From NCBI GenBank assembly GCA_963706905.1, contig CAVPNY010000012.1, positions 757,739-821,738 of the forward strand: 64,000 bases of DNA, given 5' to 3'. A model generated the notes under the pieces. That model did no database searches and had not been told where the DNA came from. It worked only from the letters and a program-made list of their open reading frames with translations. The stretch's first letter is position 1, and the number at the start of each line of letters is the position of its first letter. A program made the translations under genes and the position numbers. This DNA comes from CAVPNY01 sp963706905 (GTDB lineage Bacteria; Chloroflexota; Anaerolineae; Anaerolineales; UBA4823). Below are positions 1 to 10,172 of the stretch, piece after piece.

Positions 1-173
1 TCAAACCAATCAATCAATCGGAGGATGACATCTCTCGAGAAGGAAAAAGGCTGGTTTCCTACCCGGCTGGACTCCTTCTTGATTTGACCTGATTCACCTT
101 TAATCTTAGGATGTGGTTGAACCGTTTTTATTTTCAGCGTTTGTGCTTCGAATGCATGTTTCGCGTCAGGCAT
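1..173 (-). CDS. Unidentified ORF, 5' part only, runs off the window edge
   Basis: An open frame starts with ATG at 173, overlaps the murC stop by 8 bases (ATGCCTGA) and stays open to base 1, giving about 57 residues beginning MPDAKHAFEAQTLKIK. The visible part is polar and lysine-rich, with no membrane segment or recognisable motif. The overlap says it is the next gene of the dcw operon. murB or ftsQ commonly follow murC, but nothing seen here proves either. Confidence 0.55.
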   Translation of the reverse strand, partial: MPDAKHAFEAQTLKIKTVQPHPKIKGESGQIKKESSRVGNQPFSFSRDVILRLIDWF

Positions 174-1566
174 GCGCGGCACTCCTCTTTTGAGAAAGGA
201 CTTCAAGAAAATTGGTGCTAATTTGGACACCATCACCTGCTGACAAGATTATAAGAACATCACCAGCACTTAATCGATCGAGCAAGTATTTCGGAACTTC
301 ACTAACTCCAGAAATAAAAGTGGCATCGGGATGTTCCATTGCCTCAACAATCTGCTTCGCTGAGAAGTTATTCGCTGATTCCTCTCTAGCGCCAAAAACC
401 TCTGTTACCAGAACATGATCAGCATCCTCAAAAGCTTGGGTAAATTTTTCGAATAGAAGCTGAGTTCGGGAAAATGTGTGTGGTTGCCAAACAGCCCACA
501 CTGATTGACCCGGATAACGGGACCGCGCGCCTGCCAGTGTGGCGCGTATCTCGCTCGGGTGATGAGCATAATCGTCAATTATGATGATGCCTCCCACTTC
601 CCCCCGTACCTCGAAACGCCGTCCAGTACCCAGGAACTCGCCAAGTGATCGAACCGCCTTTTCCAAAGATAGTTTTAACAGGTCAGCAACCACCAATGCA
701 GCCACAGCATTTTGCACATTATGTTCACCTGGCACTTGCAGCGAGACTTTTGCAAGCGGCTGGTCATGCTTACACAAGCGAAATTGGAAACCACCGCTTT
801 CATTCAGGATCAAGTCTCTTGCTTGATACTCGGGTTGTATTTGACCCAAACTCGAGTCCATGCCATAGGTGGTCGTCTTCATCCCTTGGCGTTTAACCTG
901 CTGGAATAACTCAGCGGAACCGGGATTGTCCAAACACATCACCAGGATTCCATTCTCATCTACGCACTTTGCAAACTCCATAAATACCTGGAAGTAATCG
1001 TCCACAGTTGGAAAACAATCTGGATGGTCATGCTCGATGTTTGTCACCACAGCAATTGCTGGCCGTAGTCCTAAAAACATTCGGTCATATTCATCGGCCT
1101 CAATAACAAAGAAATCACCATTTCCTGAATGGGCATTCGTGCCAAGATTCTTTGAGATGCCGCCAATAAGATATGATGGCTCTAAACCCATAGAACTAAG
1201 CATCCAGCTCAGCATCGAAGTGGTAGTCGTTTTGCCATGCGTACCCGCGACTGCGATGACTTGTTTATCTGTTGTCAGCTTAGTTAATAATTCTGCTCGT
1301 TTCAGCACCGGAATTCCAGCAGCCTGGGCAGCGATCACCTCCTCGTTATCATCCAAAACCGCAGAGGAACGGACAACTAAATCTGCTCCAACGATATGGT
1401 CTGGGTGGTGGCCGATCATAATCCTTGCTCCAGATCGCGTCAGCTGCTCCATTATCGGGGTAAGCTGCCGATCAGAACCGCTCACAACATACCCGCTCTC
1501 CAATAATAGACGAGCTATTGCAGATAATCCGCTGCCACCGATCCCGATTAAGTGAATATGTTTCAT
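166..1566 (-). CDS. murC: UDP-N-acetylmuramate--L-alanine ligase MurC
   Basis: Cytoplasmic ATP-dependent ligase that adds L-alanine to UDP-N-acetylmuramic acid, the first amino acid of the peptidoglycan stem. The 466-residue length is normal. Visible: N-terminal Rossmann glycine motif GIGGSG (residues 8-13), Mur-ligase P-loop GTHGKTT (about 108-114), the central EADEYD and NIEHDHPD motifs, and the C-terminal DDYAHHP motif typical of MurC rather than MurD/E/F. The start ATG overlaps the stop of the upstream CvpA-like gene, indicating translational coupling in the dcw operon. It is intact, unlike its neighbours murG and murF. Confidence 0.97.
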   Translation of the reverse strand: MKHIHLIGIGGSGLSAIARLLLESGYVVSGSDRQLTPIMEQLTRSGARIMIGHHPDHIVGADLVVRSSAVLDDNEEVIAAQAAGIPVLKRAELLTKLTTDKQVIAVAGTHGKTTTTSMLSWMLSSMGLEPSYLIGGISKNLGTNAHSGNGDFFVIEADEYDRMFLGLRPAIAVVTNIEHDHPDCFPTVDDYFQVFMEFAKCVDENGILVMCLDNPGSAELFQQVKRQGMKTTTYGMDSSLGQIQPEYQARDLILNESGGFQFRLCKHDQPLAKVSLQVPGEHNVQNAVAALVVADLLKLSLEKAVRSLGEFLGTGRRFEVRGEVGGIIIIDDYAHHPSEIRATLAGARSRYPGQSVWAVWQPHTFSRTQLLFEKFTQAFEDADHVLVTEVFGAREESANNFSAKQIVEAMEHPDATFISGVSEVPKYLLDRLSAGDVLIILSAGDGVQISTNFLEVLSQKRSAAHA

Positions 1567-2099
1567 CAGATAAACACCACCACAACGAATAAAAAGGCTA
1601 TTGCTACAGCGAAATAAATCCAGGGTGGTACCAGGAATACGGGCGGCATTTTAGAAAGCAATTCAAGTGCCGCTTGGCCTGCAGCTGTATCCGGGTTCGG
1701 TGGGATAATAAAATCATATGGATAATTGGCGTAATCGAAGAAATACCATAACGAGCCAAAGATCAAATAGCCGTTCAATGCCCCTAATATGAATCCAAGT
1801 AGAGCGTCCTGAAATTTCTCACGGACAAAACGTGTACCAGCTAATCCGCGAATATTGGGTGACTGATAACCAAAGAATGTCAATATCCCTATGAGCATAA
1901 CTCGGATCCAAAGGCGGGTTGTCGAAGGTAAGTCTGAGTCGATTTTCAAGAATGGGACATATGTTTCCAACAAATTGATCAGAAAAAGAGCCAGAATTAC
2001 GCTGAAAGCGACTAGGATTTCTTTCGCCCAGCCGCGCATTGCCCCAATCAGTGCAAACAATACGATTAGCACCCAGAAAAGAACAGTCAGACTTAGCAT
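1566..2099 (-). CDS. CvpA-like integral membrane protein
   Basis: A 177-residue hydrophobic protein with about five likely membrane segments (N-terminal LTVLFWVLIVLFALIGAM, a middle pair, and a C-terminal AVAIAFLFVVVVFI). The N-terminal arrangement, a helix followed by RGWAKEIL and a second helix, resembles the CvpA (colicin V production) family. That assignment is by general pattern only. It lies between murG and murC, overlaps the murC start by one codon, and is therefore cotranscribed with cell wall genes. A role in envelope biogenesis is inference. Confidence 0.6.
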   Translation of the reverse strand: MLSLTVLFWVLIVLFALIGAMRGWAKEILVAFSVILALFLINLLETYVPFLKIDSDLPSTTRLWIRVMLIGILTFFGYQSPNIRGLAGTRFVREKFQDALLGFILGALNGYLIFGSLWYFFDYANYPYDFIIPPNPDTAAGQAALELLSKMPPVFLVPPWIYFAVAIAFLFVVVVFI

Positions 2100-2120
2100 A
2101 ATCTAATTTCCTCTCTGGCT

Positions 2121-3285
2121 TTAAGCCTCTGCCAAATCATATAACAACTGTGCTATCGAGCGAGCCGCATCTGGTTTAGCCAATCCCAGGATCGCCCTAC
2201 TCATAGATTCCCTGCGGCTCCGATCTGAGAGCAATGCCCGGATCGTTGGCAAGAGGTTGGTAGACAAATCTCCATCCTTAATGATTGTTGCAGCTCCACG
2301 ATCTTCCAGATAACGCGCATTCACATCCTGATATCGCCAAGCATGAGGGTACGGCACCAGGATCGCAGGGAGCCCAAAAATTGGATATTCACCCAAAACT
2401 GATGCTCCCGCTCGGGATACTACCAAGTCAGCTGCTCGTAAAGCCGCGCCCATCTCCGAATGCAAGTAGGGGTATGCATGGTAACGGTTACGTAGCTCCA
2501 TATCTAAAGAATTCCTTGAATTTTCCACAATCGGCCAATCAAAGTGACCGCTAATATGGATCACCTGGGTCTCAGCCAGGACATCAGGTAATACCTGCAG
2601 GAACGCCTGGTTGATCGAATGAGCACCCTTGCTCCCCCCAAATACAAGCAGGGTAGGGTAGTTTGGTGATAAGTCGAATACCTTGCGTGCTTCATCCAAT
2701 GACCAAACACAAAAATCTGCACAGAGTTGGGTATCCTGATACCATCAATTTCGACTGATTAGCAAAGTAAGTCATAGAATCCTCAACAGTAAGCATAATC
2801 CGGTCTGCTAACCGAGATAACACTCTTAATGCCAGACCAGGCTCTATGTCTGGAACATACAAAACAATCTTAGGTCGACTTCCCTCGTGGCGATAAAATC
2901 GCCCGGCCAGAGCAACTGGAACAGCGACATATCCACCCGTATAGAACATCACATCTGGGCAGAATTTATTAATGACCTTCCTGGCGGCTGAAAAACCACG
3001 CTTAACCTGCAGGATATTTCCTGGTAAGGTACGCAAACCCACACCGTGGACACCAGCAGCGGGGATTGCTTGAAAAGGAATGTTCTCTCGCCTTACCAAT
3101 TCTTCTTCCATACCACCAATTCCACCAATCCACAGTACCTCGAGCTCGGGTTGTTCGCGGACAGACTGGCTGGACAAATCGGGATTCTCGCCATTAGCCA
3201 AATCACCTTCGAGGAGCGCTTTGAGGACGGCGAGCGCTGGGTACACCCCACCGCCGGTCCCGCCAGCGCATATCAACAACCGCAT
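2121..3285 (-). CDS. murG: UDP-GlcNAc:lipid-linked MurNAc-pentapeptide transferase MurG, frameshifted as read
   Basis: MurG makes lipid II from lipid I on the inner face of the membrane. The first frame (start ATG 3285, to about 2711) has the N-terminal GGTGGGVYPAL loop and GYPT at its end. The second frame (to 2121) begins around WSLDEARKVF and has the donor-site motif FGGSKGAHSIN and AGASVLGE. The break falls in an A5 run at 2711-2715 (T5 in the gene). Removing one base gives YPTLCRFCVWSLDEARKVF and a continuous 387-residue protein of normal length. As read, the gene is broken in an essential enzyme. A homopolymer error is the likeliest cause. The start overlaps the probable ftsW stop (TGATG). 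Confidence 0.85.
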
Positions 3286-4474
3286 CAAATGTCCTTTCTT
3301 CTACCTCTTGCGACCTCGCTGATACACGTGAGATATTTAGCAAGATCCCTACAGCAGCAAGTGACACTAACAGGTTCGACCCGCCTGCACTAACGAATGG
3401 CAAAGCGTTACCGGCGAATGGAACCAAACCCACAATCACAGCCATATTGATGAATGCTTCAATTGCGAGCCACATGCTTAATCCTGCAGCCATTAATCTC
3501 CCAAGGCCATCTGGGGCGCGTTGTGCAATTTTCAATCCTCGCCACATCAAAAAAACATAGAGAAGGATCACTGCTATCGCCCCTAACAGTCCAGTCTCTT
3601 CACCGATAACTGCAAAAATGCTATCGGTTGGCGGTACTGGTAATCCGGTCAGCTTAGTATCCGCACGACCAATTCCGACTCCAAACCAGCCACCTTTCAC
3701 CAACGCCTCTAAGGAACGAGACAAATGCATAGGCGCCTGAGTTAAATCCTTGATGCTGATCAGGTACTCGGATACCCGCTGGCTACCCGTCGGATGAAAA
3801 CGAAACACGATCCAGCTAACCACCATTCCCAGGATAAGCAGAAATGCAATCTGACGCATGTCCCCGCCAGCCAAGAAAAACAACAAACCGCCTAAGATAA
3901 AAATCGTTGCTGCCGCGCTTAGATCCGGCTGAAGGAAGATCAAACCTCCTAATACACCTAAAATTATCCCTAATGGAATTAACCCGAATGAAACATCGCT
4001 CAATTGGTCTCGCCGTGCAAATAGCCAGACTGAAAGATAAATCACTACAACCAGCTTCGCAATTTCAGATGGCTGGCCAGATCCCTGGAAGATAGTTCGA
4101 GCAGCATTGTTGATCACTTCATTAACAAATAACACAGCCAATAGCAGGGCGATCGTGCCAATCATGACAAAAATAGCCAGTTTTTTAAAATGGTGATAAT
4201 CGAAGAAAGTCAATAGAACAGCTACGACAATTCCGATCGCCATGAATAATAGCTGCCGCGTGAACATGTATGTTGGTGGTTGCTGCAGGATAGTCATTGA
4301 ATAATCCCAGCTCGCTGAATACACCATCAAGAGACCAAATACAGACAAGGTACACACAATCAACACTAGCGGCACATCAATGCCCAATCGGATCAATCGA
4401 CGGTTCTGAAATGAATTTAGCAAACCATGGCGGGCTATATCCCGGCCCATGCTTATGGGAGTTCCATTACCCAT
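3203..4474 (-). CDS. ftsW: Peptidoglycan glycosyltransferase / lipid II polymerase FtsW (SEDS family)
   Basis: Multi-pass SEDS protein, about ten membrane helices, acting at the division septum with the penicillin-binding protein. Visible: MVYSAS after the first helix, the SEDS motif region PTDSIFAVIGEETG, and the C-terminal GLVPFAGNALPFVSAGGSNLL signature. The last 28 residues (from about TFDAVVDMRW) overlap the murG start and look unlike an FtsW tail. If one A is missing from the run at 3295-3297, the gene would end at a TGA at 3285-3287 overlapping the murG ATG, the usual junction type in such clusters. FtsW is chosen over RodA because of the dcw context. Confidence 0.93.
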   Translation of the reverse strand: MGNGTPISMGRDIARHGLLNSFQNRRLIRLGIDVPLVLIVCTLSVFGLLMVYSASWDYSMTILQQPPTYMFTRQLLFMAIGIVVAVLLTFFDYHHFKKLAIFVMIGTIALLLAVLFVNEVINNAARTIFQGSGQPSEIAKLVVVIYLSVWLFARRDQLSDVSFGLIPLGIILGVLGGLIFLQPDLSAAATIFILGGLLFFLAGGDMRQIAFLLILGMVVSWIVFRFHPTGSQRVSEYLISIKDLTQAPMHLSRSLEALVKGGWFGVGIGRADTKLTGLPVPPTDSIFAVIGEETGLLGAIAVILLYVFLMWRGLKIAQRAPDGLGRLMAAGLSMWLAIEAFINMAVIVGLVPFAGNALPFVSAGGSNLLVSLAAVGILLNISRVSARSQEVEERTFDAVVDMRWRDRRWGVPSARRPQSAPRR

Positions 4475-5961
4475 TTCTTATAAGCCTCCCCGCGATCTTC
4501 AAAATCGCGGAATTCATCAAAACTGGTACCACCAGGTGAAAATAGGACAACGTCACCCGGCGAGAGTGCTTTTGCTGCAGTTTGCACAGCCTGGAACAGA
4601 TTACTGCAATGAGTGATTTTTACCTTCGATTCCGGTGTGTATGTGATCATTGCCTGAGCAATTTTGTCTGCTAACTCTCCGAATAAGATCAGGTGTTTGA
4701 CCCTGGTAGCGACCAGTCGTGCAAAATCCTCCCAAGGCAAGTTCTTGTCTCTGCCTCCTGCCAGTAGAATAAGAGGTTCACTAAAAGAATAGATTGCCGC
4801 TATCGATCTTTCCGGTGCGGTGGCGATCGAGTCATTGAACCAATCTGCCCCTTTCCAGCTTCGAACAAATTCCAGACGATGGGGCACTCCTAAGAAACCT
4901 TTTACACCCACGACGACGGCCTCAATTGGTATCCCTGCACTAAAAGCGATAGCACTGGCCGCTAATACATTATAGAGATTATGTTCACCCCGCAAGGAAA
5001 TATCCTTCCGGGCCAATAGATAATGAACTTTTTCCATCCCATTCTCAATAGACTGAAGCATCAATGCTTGTCCATCATCCGTGAGAAAAGTGCCTGCTTG
5101 TCCTGGTGGGGGTTGATTACGGCCAAATGTAATTAAATTTCCACGTACTTGATTGGCTAAGCTCCACGCTCCCGGGTCATCGCGGTTTAGAACCGCCATA
5201 TCTGCAAATGATTGGAACTCCAAAATTCGTGCTTTTGCTGCCTGATACGCTTCCATATTGCTGTGGCGATCAAGATGGTTAGGCGTTATATTGAGGATCG
5301 CTGATACTTGAGGCGCCCGATGCATAATTTCCAATTGAAAACTGGATAATTCCATTACAGCCAGATCATTCTCAAACATCTGATCCAAAATGGAGATCAA
5401 TGGTGTACCGATATTACCTCCCACCCAAACTCTCGCCGGGTAGACTTGGTGGCTTCGGCGAGAAGGTAACGCATGATCGATCCTTGCTGTAATATCAGCC
5501 GCAACTTGGGCGATCCTCCCAACTAGAGTGGTTGTTGTGGTCTTTCCAGCTGAACCGGTAATACCAATCACTGGACAAGGAACTTCCTCCAAGAAAATCT
5601 GCGAATCGTTCGAAAGGAAAATCCCTCGGCGTTGCGCTTCTTTTACGATCGGAATATCAAGGGGTATGCCACCAGAAGGACAAACCAAATCAGCGCCATC
5701 CAACAAGCTCAACGGATGTCCTCCACAAACCCATCGAACCTTCTCCCCAGCCAGGGACTGTTGCTCTCCCCTGAGCTCATTATCCGGGAGTCGGTCATTC
5801 AATATCACATCAGCGTTATGCCTGGCTAAATACCTGGCCAACGCCAATCCCTGCCGAGCAGCTCCAATTACGATCACTCGTCGTCCACTCCAGTTGTTCA
5901 CGACAGTAATCCTGCCTCGATCAAGATTGCTTATATTTGTGATTGGAAAACTTGTGTGCAC
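4453..5961 (-). CDS. murD: UDP-N-acetylmuramoyl-L-alanine--D-glutamate ligase MurD
   Basis: Adds D-glutamate to UDP-MurNAc-L-alanine in the cytoplasm. The 502-residue frame has an N-terminal Rossmann-like segment (VIGAARQGLALARYL, about 31-45), the Mur-ligase P-loop GITGSAGKTTTTT (about 133-145), ILNITPNHLDRH in the central domain, and FNDSIATAPE followed by LLAGGRDKN in the C-terminal domain, all standard for MurD. The chosen start is GTG at 5961, preceded by AAGGGTG. The 3' end overlaps the ftsW start by 22 bases. Confidence 0.95.
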   Translation of the reverse strand: MHTSFPITNISNLDRGRITVVNNWSGRRVIVIGAARQGLALARYLARHNADVILNDRLPDNELRGEQQSLAGEKVRWVCGGHPLSLLDGADLVCPSGGIPLDIPIVKEAQRRGIFLSNDSQIFLEEVPCPVIGITGSAGKTTTTTLVGRIAQVAADITARIDHALPSRRSHQVYPARVWVGGNIGTPLISILDQMFENDLAVMELSSFQLEIMHRAPQVSAILNITPNHLDRHSNMEAYQAAKARILEFQSFADMAVLNRDDPGAWSLANQVRGNLITFGRNQPPPGQAGTFLTDDGQALMLQSIENGMEKVHYLLARKDISLRGEHNLYNVLAASAIAFSAGIPIEAVVVGVKGFLGVPHRLEFVRSWKGADWFNDSIATAPERSIAAIYSFSEPLILLAGGRDKNLPWEDFARLVATRVKHLILFGELADKIAQAMITYTPESKVKITHCSNLFQAVQTAAKALSPGDVVLFSPGGTSFDEFRDFEDRGEAYKKWVMELP

Positions 5962-5987
5962 AATTCACCCTTGTAGCTTCATCTCTC

Positions 5988-6980
5988 TTAAGTAATCGCC
6001 AGTGCCACTCCGATCATGGCAAACATCAAGCAGATAAGCCAGAAGCGTTGAACGACTTGAGTTTCGCTCCAACCAGAAAGCTCAAAATGATGGTGAAGGG
6101 GGCTCATCTTGAACAAGCGTCGACCGCCGGTGAGTTTGAAATAAGCTATTTGTAAAACAACGCTCAAAGCCTCACTGGTGGGAATAATGGCAATGATGGG
6201 TAATAGAATCCATTGACCGGTCATCAAAGCCACGACCGCCAACGTAGCTCCTAATGGAAGCGAGCCCGTATCACCCATGATTAATTCTGCTGGATGCACA
6301 TTGAACCAGAGGAACCCAAACAATGCTCCAACAAGGGTAAAACAAAACCTTGCAACATAGATCTGTTCTTGGAGCAGCGCAATAGCGCCATAAGTCCCAA
6401 ATCCAGTCGCTGCGATCAAGCCAGCCAATCCATCCAAACCATCTGTAAAATTCATCCCATTCGACATAGCCACAATCACAAATATAGAAATTGGGATGAA
6501 CCAAATTCCAATTTCAACTTCCTTTTTTATCCCCGGTAGATACAATTGAGGAACATCGAGTATGTAATACAAGCCCAAACTGACAATCAAGGCGAAAAGC
6601 AATTGAACGAGAAATTTTGTCCGGGCGCGCATGCCGAGTCCTCGCCGCGGTCCGCGCACGCCTTCCCAATCATCTACCATACCCAGGATTGCATAAAAAA
6701 CAAGTACGCCCATCGGTAATAAAATGGATCGTCCCAACACAGTTGGCCCGATCAGGGAAACCGAGTTCAGTAATATGGTTACCAGCAAAACTGGCAAGAT
6801 GATCATCACACCACCCATCGTTGGGGTACCCATTTTACTGAAATGCCTCTCCGGACCCTCAATCCGGATTACCTTACCAATGTTATAGTGTTTCAAGATC
6901 CTTAACAGAGGCGGCCCCCAGATCACAGCCAGGATAAAGCTCAAACTTGTCAGTCCCAATGCCAGTGCAATTTGCCTCAT
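5988..6980 (-). CDS. mraY: Phospho-N-acetylmuramoyl-pentapeptide-transferase MraY
   Basis: Integral membrane enzyme that transfers phospho-MurNAc-pentapeptide to undecaprenyl phosphate, making lipid I. The 330 residues include about ten hydrophobic helices, the catalytic Asp pair in VDDWEG, the NMNFTDGLDGLAG loop and the C-terminal HHHFELSGWSETQVV histidine motif diagnostic of MraY. The start overlaps the murF stop by four bases (ATGA type), so the two are translationally coupled. Confidence 0.97.
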   Translation of the reverse strand: MRQIALALGLTSLSFILAVIWGPPLLRILKHYNIGKVIRIEGPERHFSKMGTPTMGGVMIILPVLLVTILLNSVSLIGPTVLGRSILLPMGVLVFYAILGMVDDWEGVRGPRRGLGMRARTKFLVQLLFALIVSLGLYYILDVPQLYLPGIKKEVEIGIWFIPISIFVIVAMSNGMNFTDGLDGLAGLIAATGFGTYGAIALLQEQIYVARFCFTLVGALFGFLWFNVHPAELIMGDTGSLPLGATLAVVALMTGQWILLPIIAIIPTSEALSVVLQIAYFKLTGGRRLFKMSPLHHHFELSGWSETQVVQRFWLICLMFAMIGVALAIT

Positions 6981-8402
6981 TGGACTGCCTCCAAAGCTGC
7001 GACGATCCCCTCCATTTTCATACCGCGCGAGCCTTTTACAAGCACAACATCCTGAGTTTCAAGGTGTTTGCTTAAATATGTGATTGCCTGACGATTATTT
7101 TCAAAAATAAGGATCGCATTGTCCGGCAAGCCAGACAGAGCAGCCGCGTAAGCTATCAACTTGCCCCGATTTCCCACCGTCACCAGTTTGTCGACCACCT
7201 CGGCTGCGCGGGCGCCGACTAATTCATGACCTTCCTGTTCATATTGACCGAGCTCAAGCATATCGCCAAGTACAGCGATTTTTCGCCCATCCATTTCATC
7301 CAATAGATTAAGCGCTGCCAGAGTTGACTCTGGGGAGGCGTTATAAGTGTCATCCAGGATCAAAGCACCACTTTCAGCTCGGGCAACCACCAAACGTAAT
7401 TGTGCCTGACTCTCGTGAAGGCCATCGAAAATTTCTTGCCAGGTCAGCCCGTCATTTAATCCCACAGCTGCCGCTCGTAACGCAGTATGCACCGAATGAC
7501 GCCCAATTAATGGAACTCTCAAATGCAGCACTTCATTCTGGTAATGCATCTGAAAGCGGATACCATCCAGACCCAACCCTTCCACACCATCCGCCCAAAG
7601 ATCAGCTTCAGGGGATAACCCATAATAAAAAACGCTAGCCAGGGTTTTACTCGCCATTTCCCGTACACGCAGGTCATCATAGTTTAGAATTGCGAGTCCC
7701 AATGGAGCTGGCGGCAGTGATTCCACCAGTTCAGTCTTCCCTCGTACGATTTCCTCGATCGAACCAGCTCTTTCAGCATGAACAGTCCCTATATTCGTGA
7801 CAATTCCGACTGATGGGGAAGCCAATTCACATAGCAAGCGAATTTCACCGGGGACATAAAAGCCCATTTCCAACACAGCTCGTTCATGTTCTTCAGTCAA
7901 GTGAAGAAGGGTTAAAGGTAAGCCAATTTCATTATTCAGATTGCCAGGATTCTTCAAGGTTGAATAACGCCGACTCAGAACTTCTGCTACAACTTCTTTG
8001 GTAGTTGACTTTCCGACGCTTCCAGTAATCCCGATCACGCGCACATTGAGCTGCTCTCTCCAGTATTGAGCAATGGTTTGAAGAGATCTCAGACTATCCT
8101 CGACACGCAGGCAAAGAGAGAGACTCATCGACAGCCTCGATCCTTTCCAATTGCTCATCAAACCGTAGATCAATCTGTGGAAATTGATCAGATAAATCTT
8201 TCTGAACCAAGGCAAATGCTGCACCTCGATCAAACGCGTCTTGAACATAATCATGCCCGTCGGCTTTTTCGCCCGGGAGGGCAACAAACATAGCGCCAGG
8301 ACTCACCTCCCGCGAATCGACAACTACATCCAGGATAGGCCGGGCAATCCCTTGCATTTTGATGTGTGTCAATGCCGTAATCACATGCGCTAAGTTCAAC
8401 AT
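6977..8402 (-). CDS. murF: UDP-N-acetylmuramoyl-tripeptide--D-alanyl-D-alanine ligase MurF, frameshifted as read
   Basis: Adds D-Ala-D-Ala to the peptidoglycan precursor. The N-terminal frame (start ATG 8402) carries the VDSREVSPGAMFVALPG substrate-binding motif and ends at 8094. The second frame carries VEDSLRSLQTIAQYWR, the P-loop GITGSVGKSTTKE, the NIGTVHAE region and LDDTYNASPES. The switch lies near 8098-8130, where the TTT of the coding strand (8113-8115) is a candidate for one extra base. Deleting one base gives 474 residues, a normal MurF length. Likely an assembly error rather than a pseudogene because the rest is well conserved. Confidence 0.85.
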
Positions 8403-8408
8403 TCTGCA

Positions 8409-10172
8409 CTACTGACTTTCCAAAAACCTCTTTCGAATATCATCCGGAGGCAAATTCATCATTACAACCAGGCGTTCAACTACCTCACGAAACACCGGAG
8501 CAGCAACCACTGAGCCCCAGGGTGAAGTTGTTGGCTTCTCGAGCCAAACATAGACCAGAAAACGAGGATCATCAACGGGTCCCCAGCCAACGAAGGAGGC
8601 ATTGGTCTGGTTACTGGTATAACCAAATGGTGTGGGGATTTCTGCAGTTCCGGTTTTCCCAGCAACCCGGTAGCCTTCAACAAGCGCAGCAGAGGATTCG
8701 ACCTCCAAAGAGGTGGCCAGCATTTTCGTCAATTCATGGGCCGTCTCATCTGAGACTGGCATCCCAGCCACCTGAGGAGATGTATTATACTGTTTACCAT
8801 CATCAATTATAGAAAGTACGATCCTGGGGACCATCATTTTGCCATCGTTGGCCATTGCTGAAATCGCAGCCGCCATCTGGAGCGGCGTCACTGCCACGCC
8901 TTGACCGAACGCGTTTGTCCCTAGATCTGCTTCATACCAATCACTATCACCAGGATGCTTCAGGCGTCCAGAGTCTTCTAGCGCCATATCAACGCCGGTC
9001 AAATGCCCAAATCCGAATGCATCCATATATGTATAAAACTGATTCGCCCCCACTTGCTTAGCCACCCATGCCAAACAAACATTCAACGAATGCTGCATGC
9101 ACCCTAACATATCTTGAGGACCCCAGGCGCCACTATCCCAGTTACGAATGACTATTCCACCTATCTCAATAGCACCTGTATCAAGAAATGGCGTTTGCGG
9201 TTTTACTGTATCGCTATCAAGCGCAGATGCCATTGTAAGCACTTTGAATACTGAACCAGGCTCATAAGTTCCGCTGACGGCACGGTTAAATGGTGTAGCT
9301 CCCTCGAAAACCTCTCCATACCGCCAAAATTCATTGAGGTCAAGGCGTGGAGAAGTTGCCATAGCCAGGATATCCCCAGTTCGTGGATCCATAACGACAA
9401 TGGTGGCTGACTCTGACCCAGACTCCTCAATAGTCTTATCAACGATTTTCTCAACTTCGGATTGAACCGCACGATCGATCGTTAATATCAGACTTGCTCC
9501 AGATGGGATTTCTGGTTGTTCTTCAACCTTGTTGGGATCGCGAGAAATCCAGACCAATTTCTTCTCGCCAGCCAGCTGCTCATCATAGCGTTCTTCGATC
9601 CCGAAAAATCCTTCACCATCCCAATTAACAAAACCCAGAATATTCGAACCCAGACTCTTTTCGGGATAACTTCTCTGCAGGCTTGGTGTGAAACGTAAAC
9701 CAGCCAAACTTTTCACTTGCTCACCATCTCCCTCCCCATAAGCACCATCCATTTGATCAGCAAGCTCTTCCAGGCGAATTTTCTGTTCTTCAGTAACGAA
9801 CCGAGCGAGGGTTGCATAAACTATCCCTGATTCTGGATCCTGTGATGCGGCTGCATAGACATCCTCGTACTCAACCCCGACAACCGCATTCAATGCAAAC
9901 GCAATTGTGGTTGGATCTACAACATCAATCAGGTCCACGCCAGCTTCATAAACTGTTTTGTTCCCTGCCAATAAATGCCCCCATCGATCATAAATCTGAC
10001 CACGTGCGGGCGTGATTGTCTTGTACTCACCAGAAAAAATTTCTCCTTGATTTCGTAGGGTATCCGCTTCAGGGCTGAGTTGAATACGCAACATTTGAAT
10101 AATAACGAAAACCGCGAGTGCGGTCAGCAAAATCCCTAATGTCGAATATCGCCAAGCATGCTCTTTTTTCAT
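8409..10172 (-). CDS. Class B penicillin-binding protein / FtsI-type peptidoglycan transpeptidase
   Basis: A 587-residue division transpeptidase that cross-links septal peptidoglycan. One N-terminal membrane anchor (about residues 10-30), a PBP dimerisation domain with the ARGQIYDRWG motif (56-65), then the transpeptidase domain with active-site SxxK (SVFK, 307-310), SxN (SLN, 361-363) and KTGT (505-508). All three catalytic boxes are intact. It sits between the FtsL-like gene and murF, the standard position of ftsI. There is no PASTA domain at the C terminus, so the spoVD or pbp-with-PASTA type is excluded. Confidence 0.93.
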   Translation of the reverse strand: MKKEHAWRYSTLGILLTALAVFVIIQMLRIQLSPEADTLRNQGEIFSGEYKTITPARGQIYDRWGHLLAGNKTVYEAGVDLIDVVDPTTIAFALNAVVGVEYEDVYAAASQDPESGIVYATLARFVTEEQKIRLEELADQMDGAYGEGDGEQVKSLAGLRFTPSLQRSYPEKSLGSNILGFVNWDGEGFFGIEERYDEQLAGEKKLVWISRDPNKVEEQPEIPSGASLILTIDRAVQSEVEKIVDKTIEESGSESATIVVMDPRTGDILAMATSPRLDLNEFWRYGEVFEGATPFNRAVSGTYEPGSVFKVLTMASALDSDTVKPQTPFLDTGAIEIGGIVIRNWDSGAWGPQDMLGCMQHSLNVCLAWVAKQVGANQFYTYMDAFGFGHLTGVDMALEDSGRLKHPGDSDWYEADLGTNAFGQGVAVTPLQMAAAISAMANDGKMMVPRIVLSIIDDGKQYNTSPQVAGMPVSDETAHELTKMLATSLEVESSAALVEGYRVAGKTGTAEIPTPFGYTSNQTNASFVGWGPVDDPRFLVYVWLEKPTTSPWGSVVAAPVFREVVERLVVMMNLPPDDIRKRFLESQ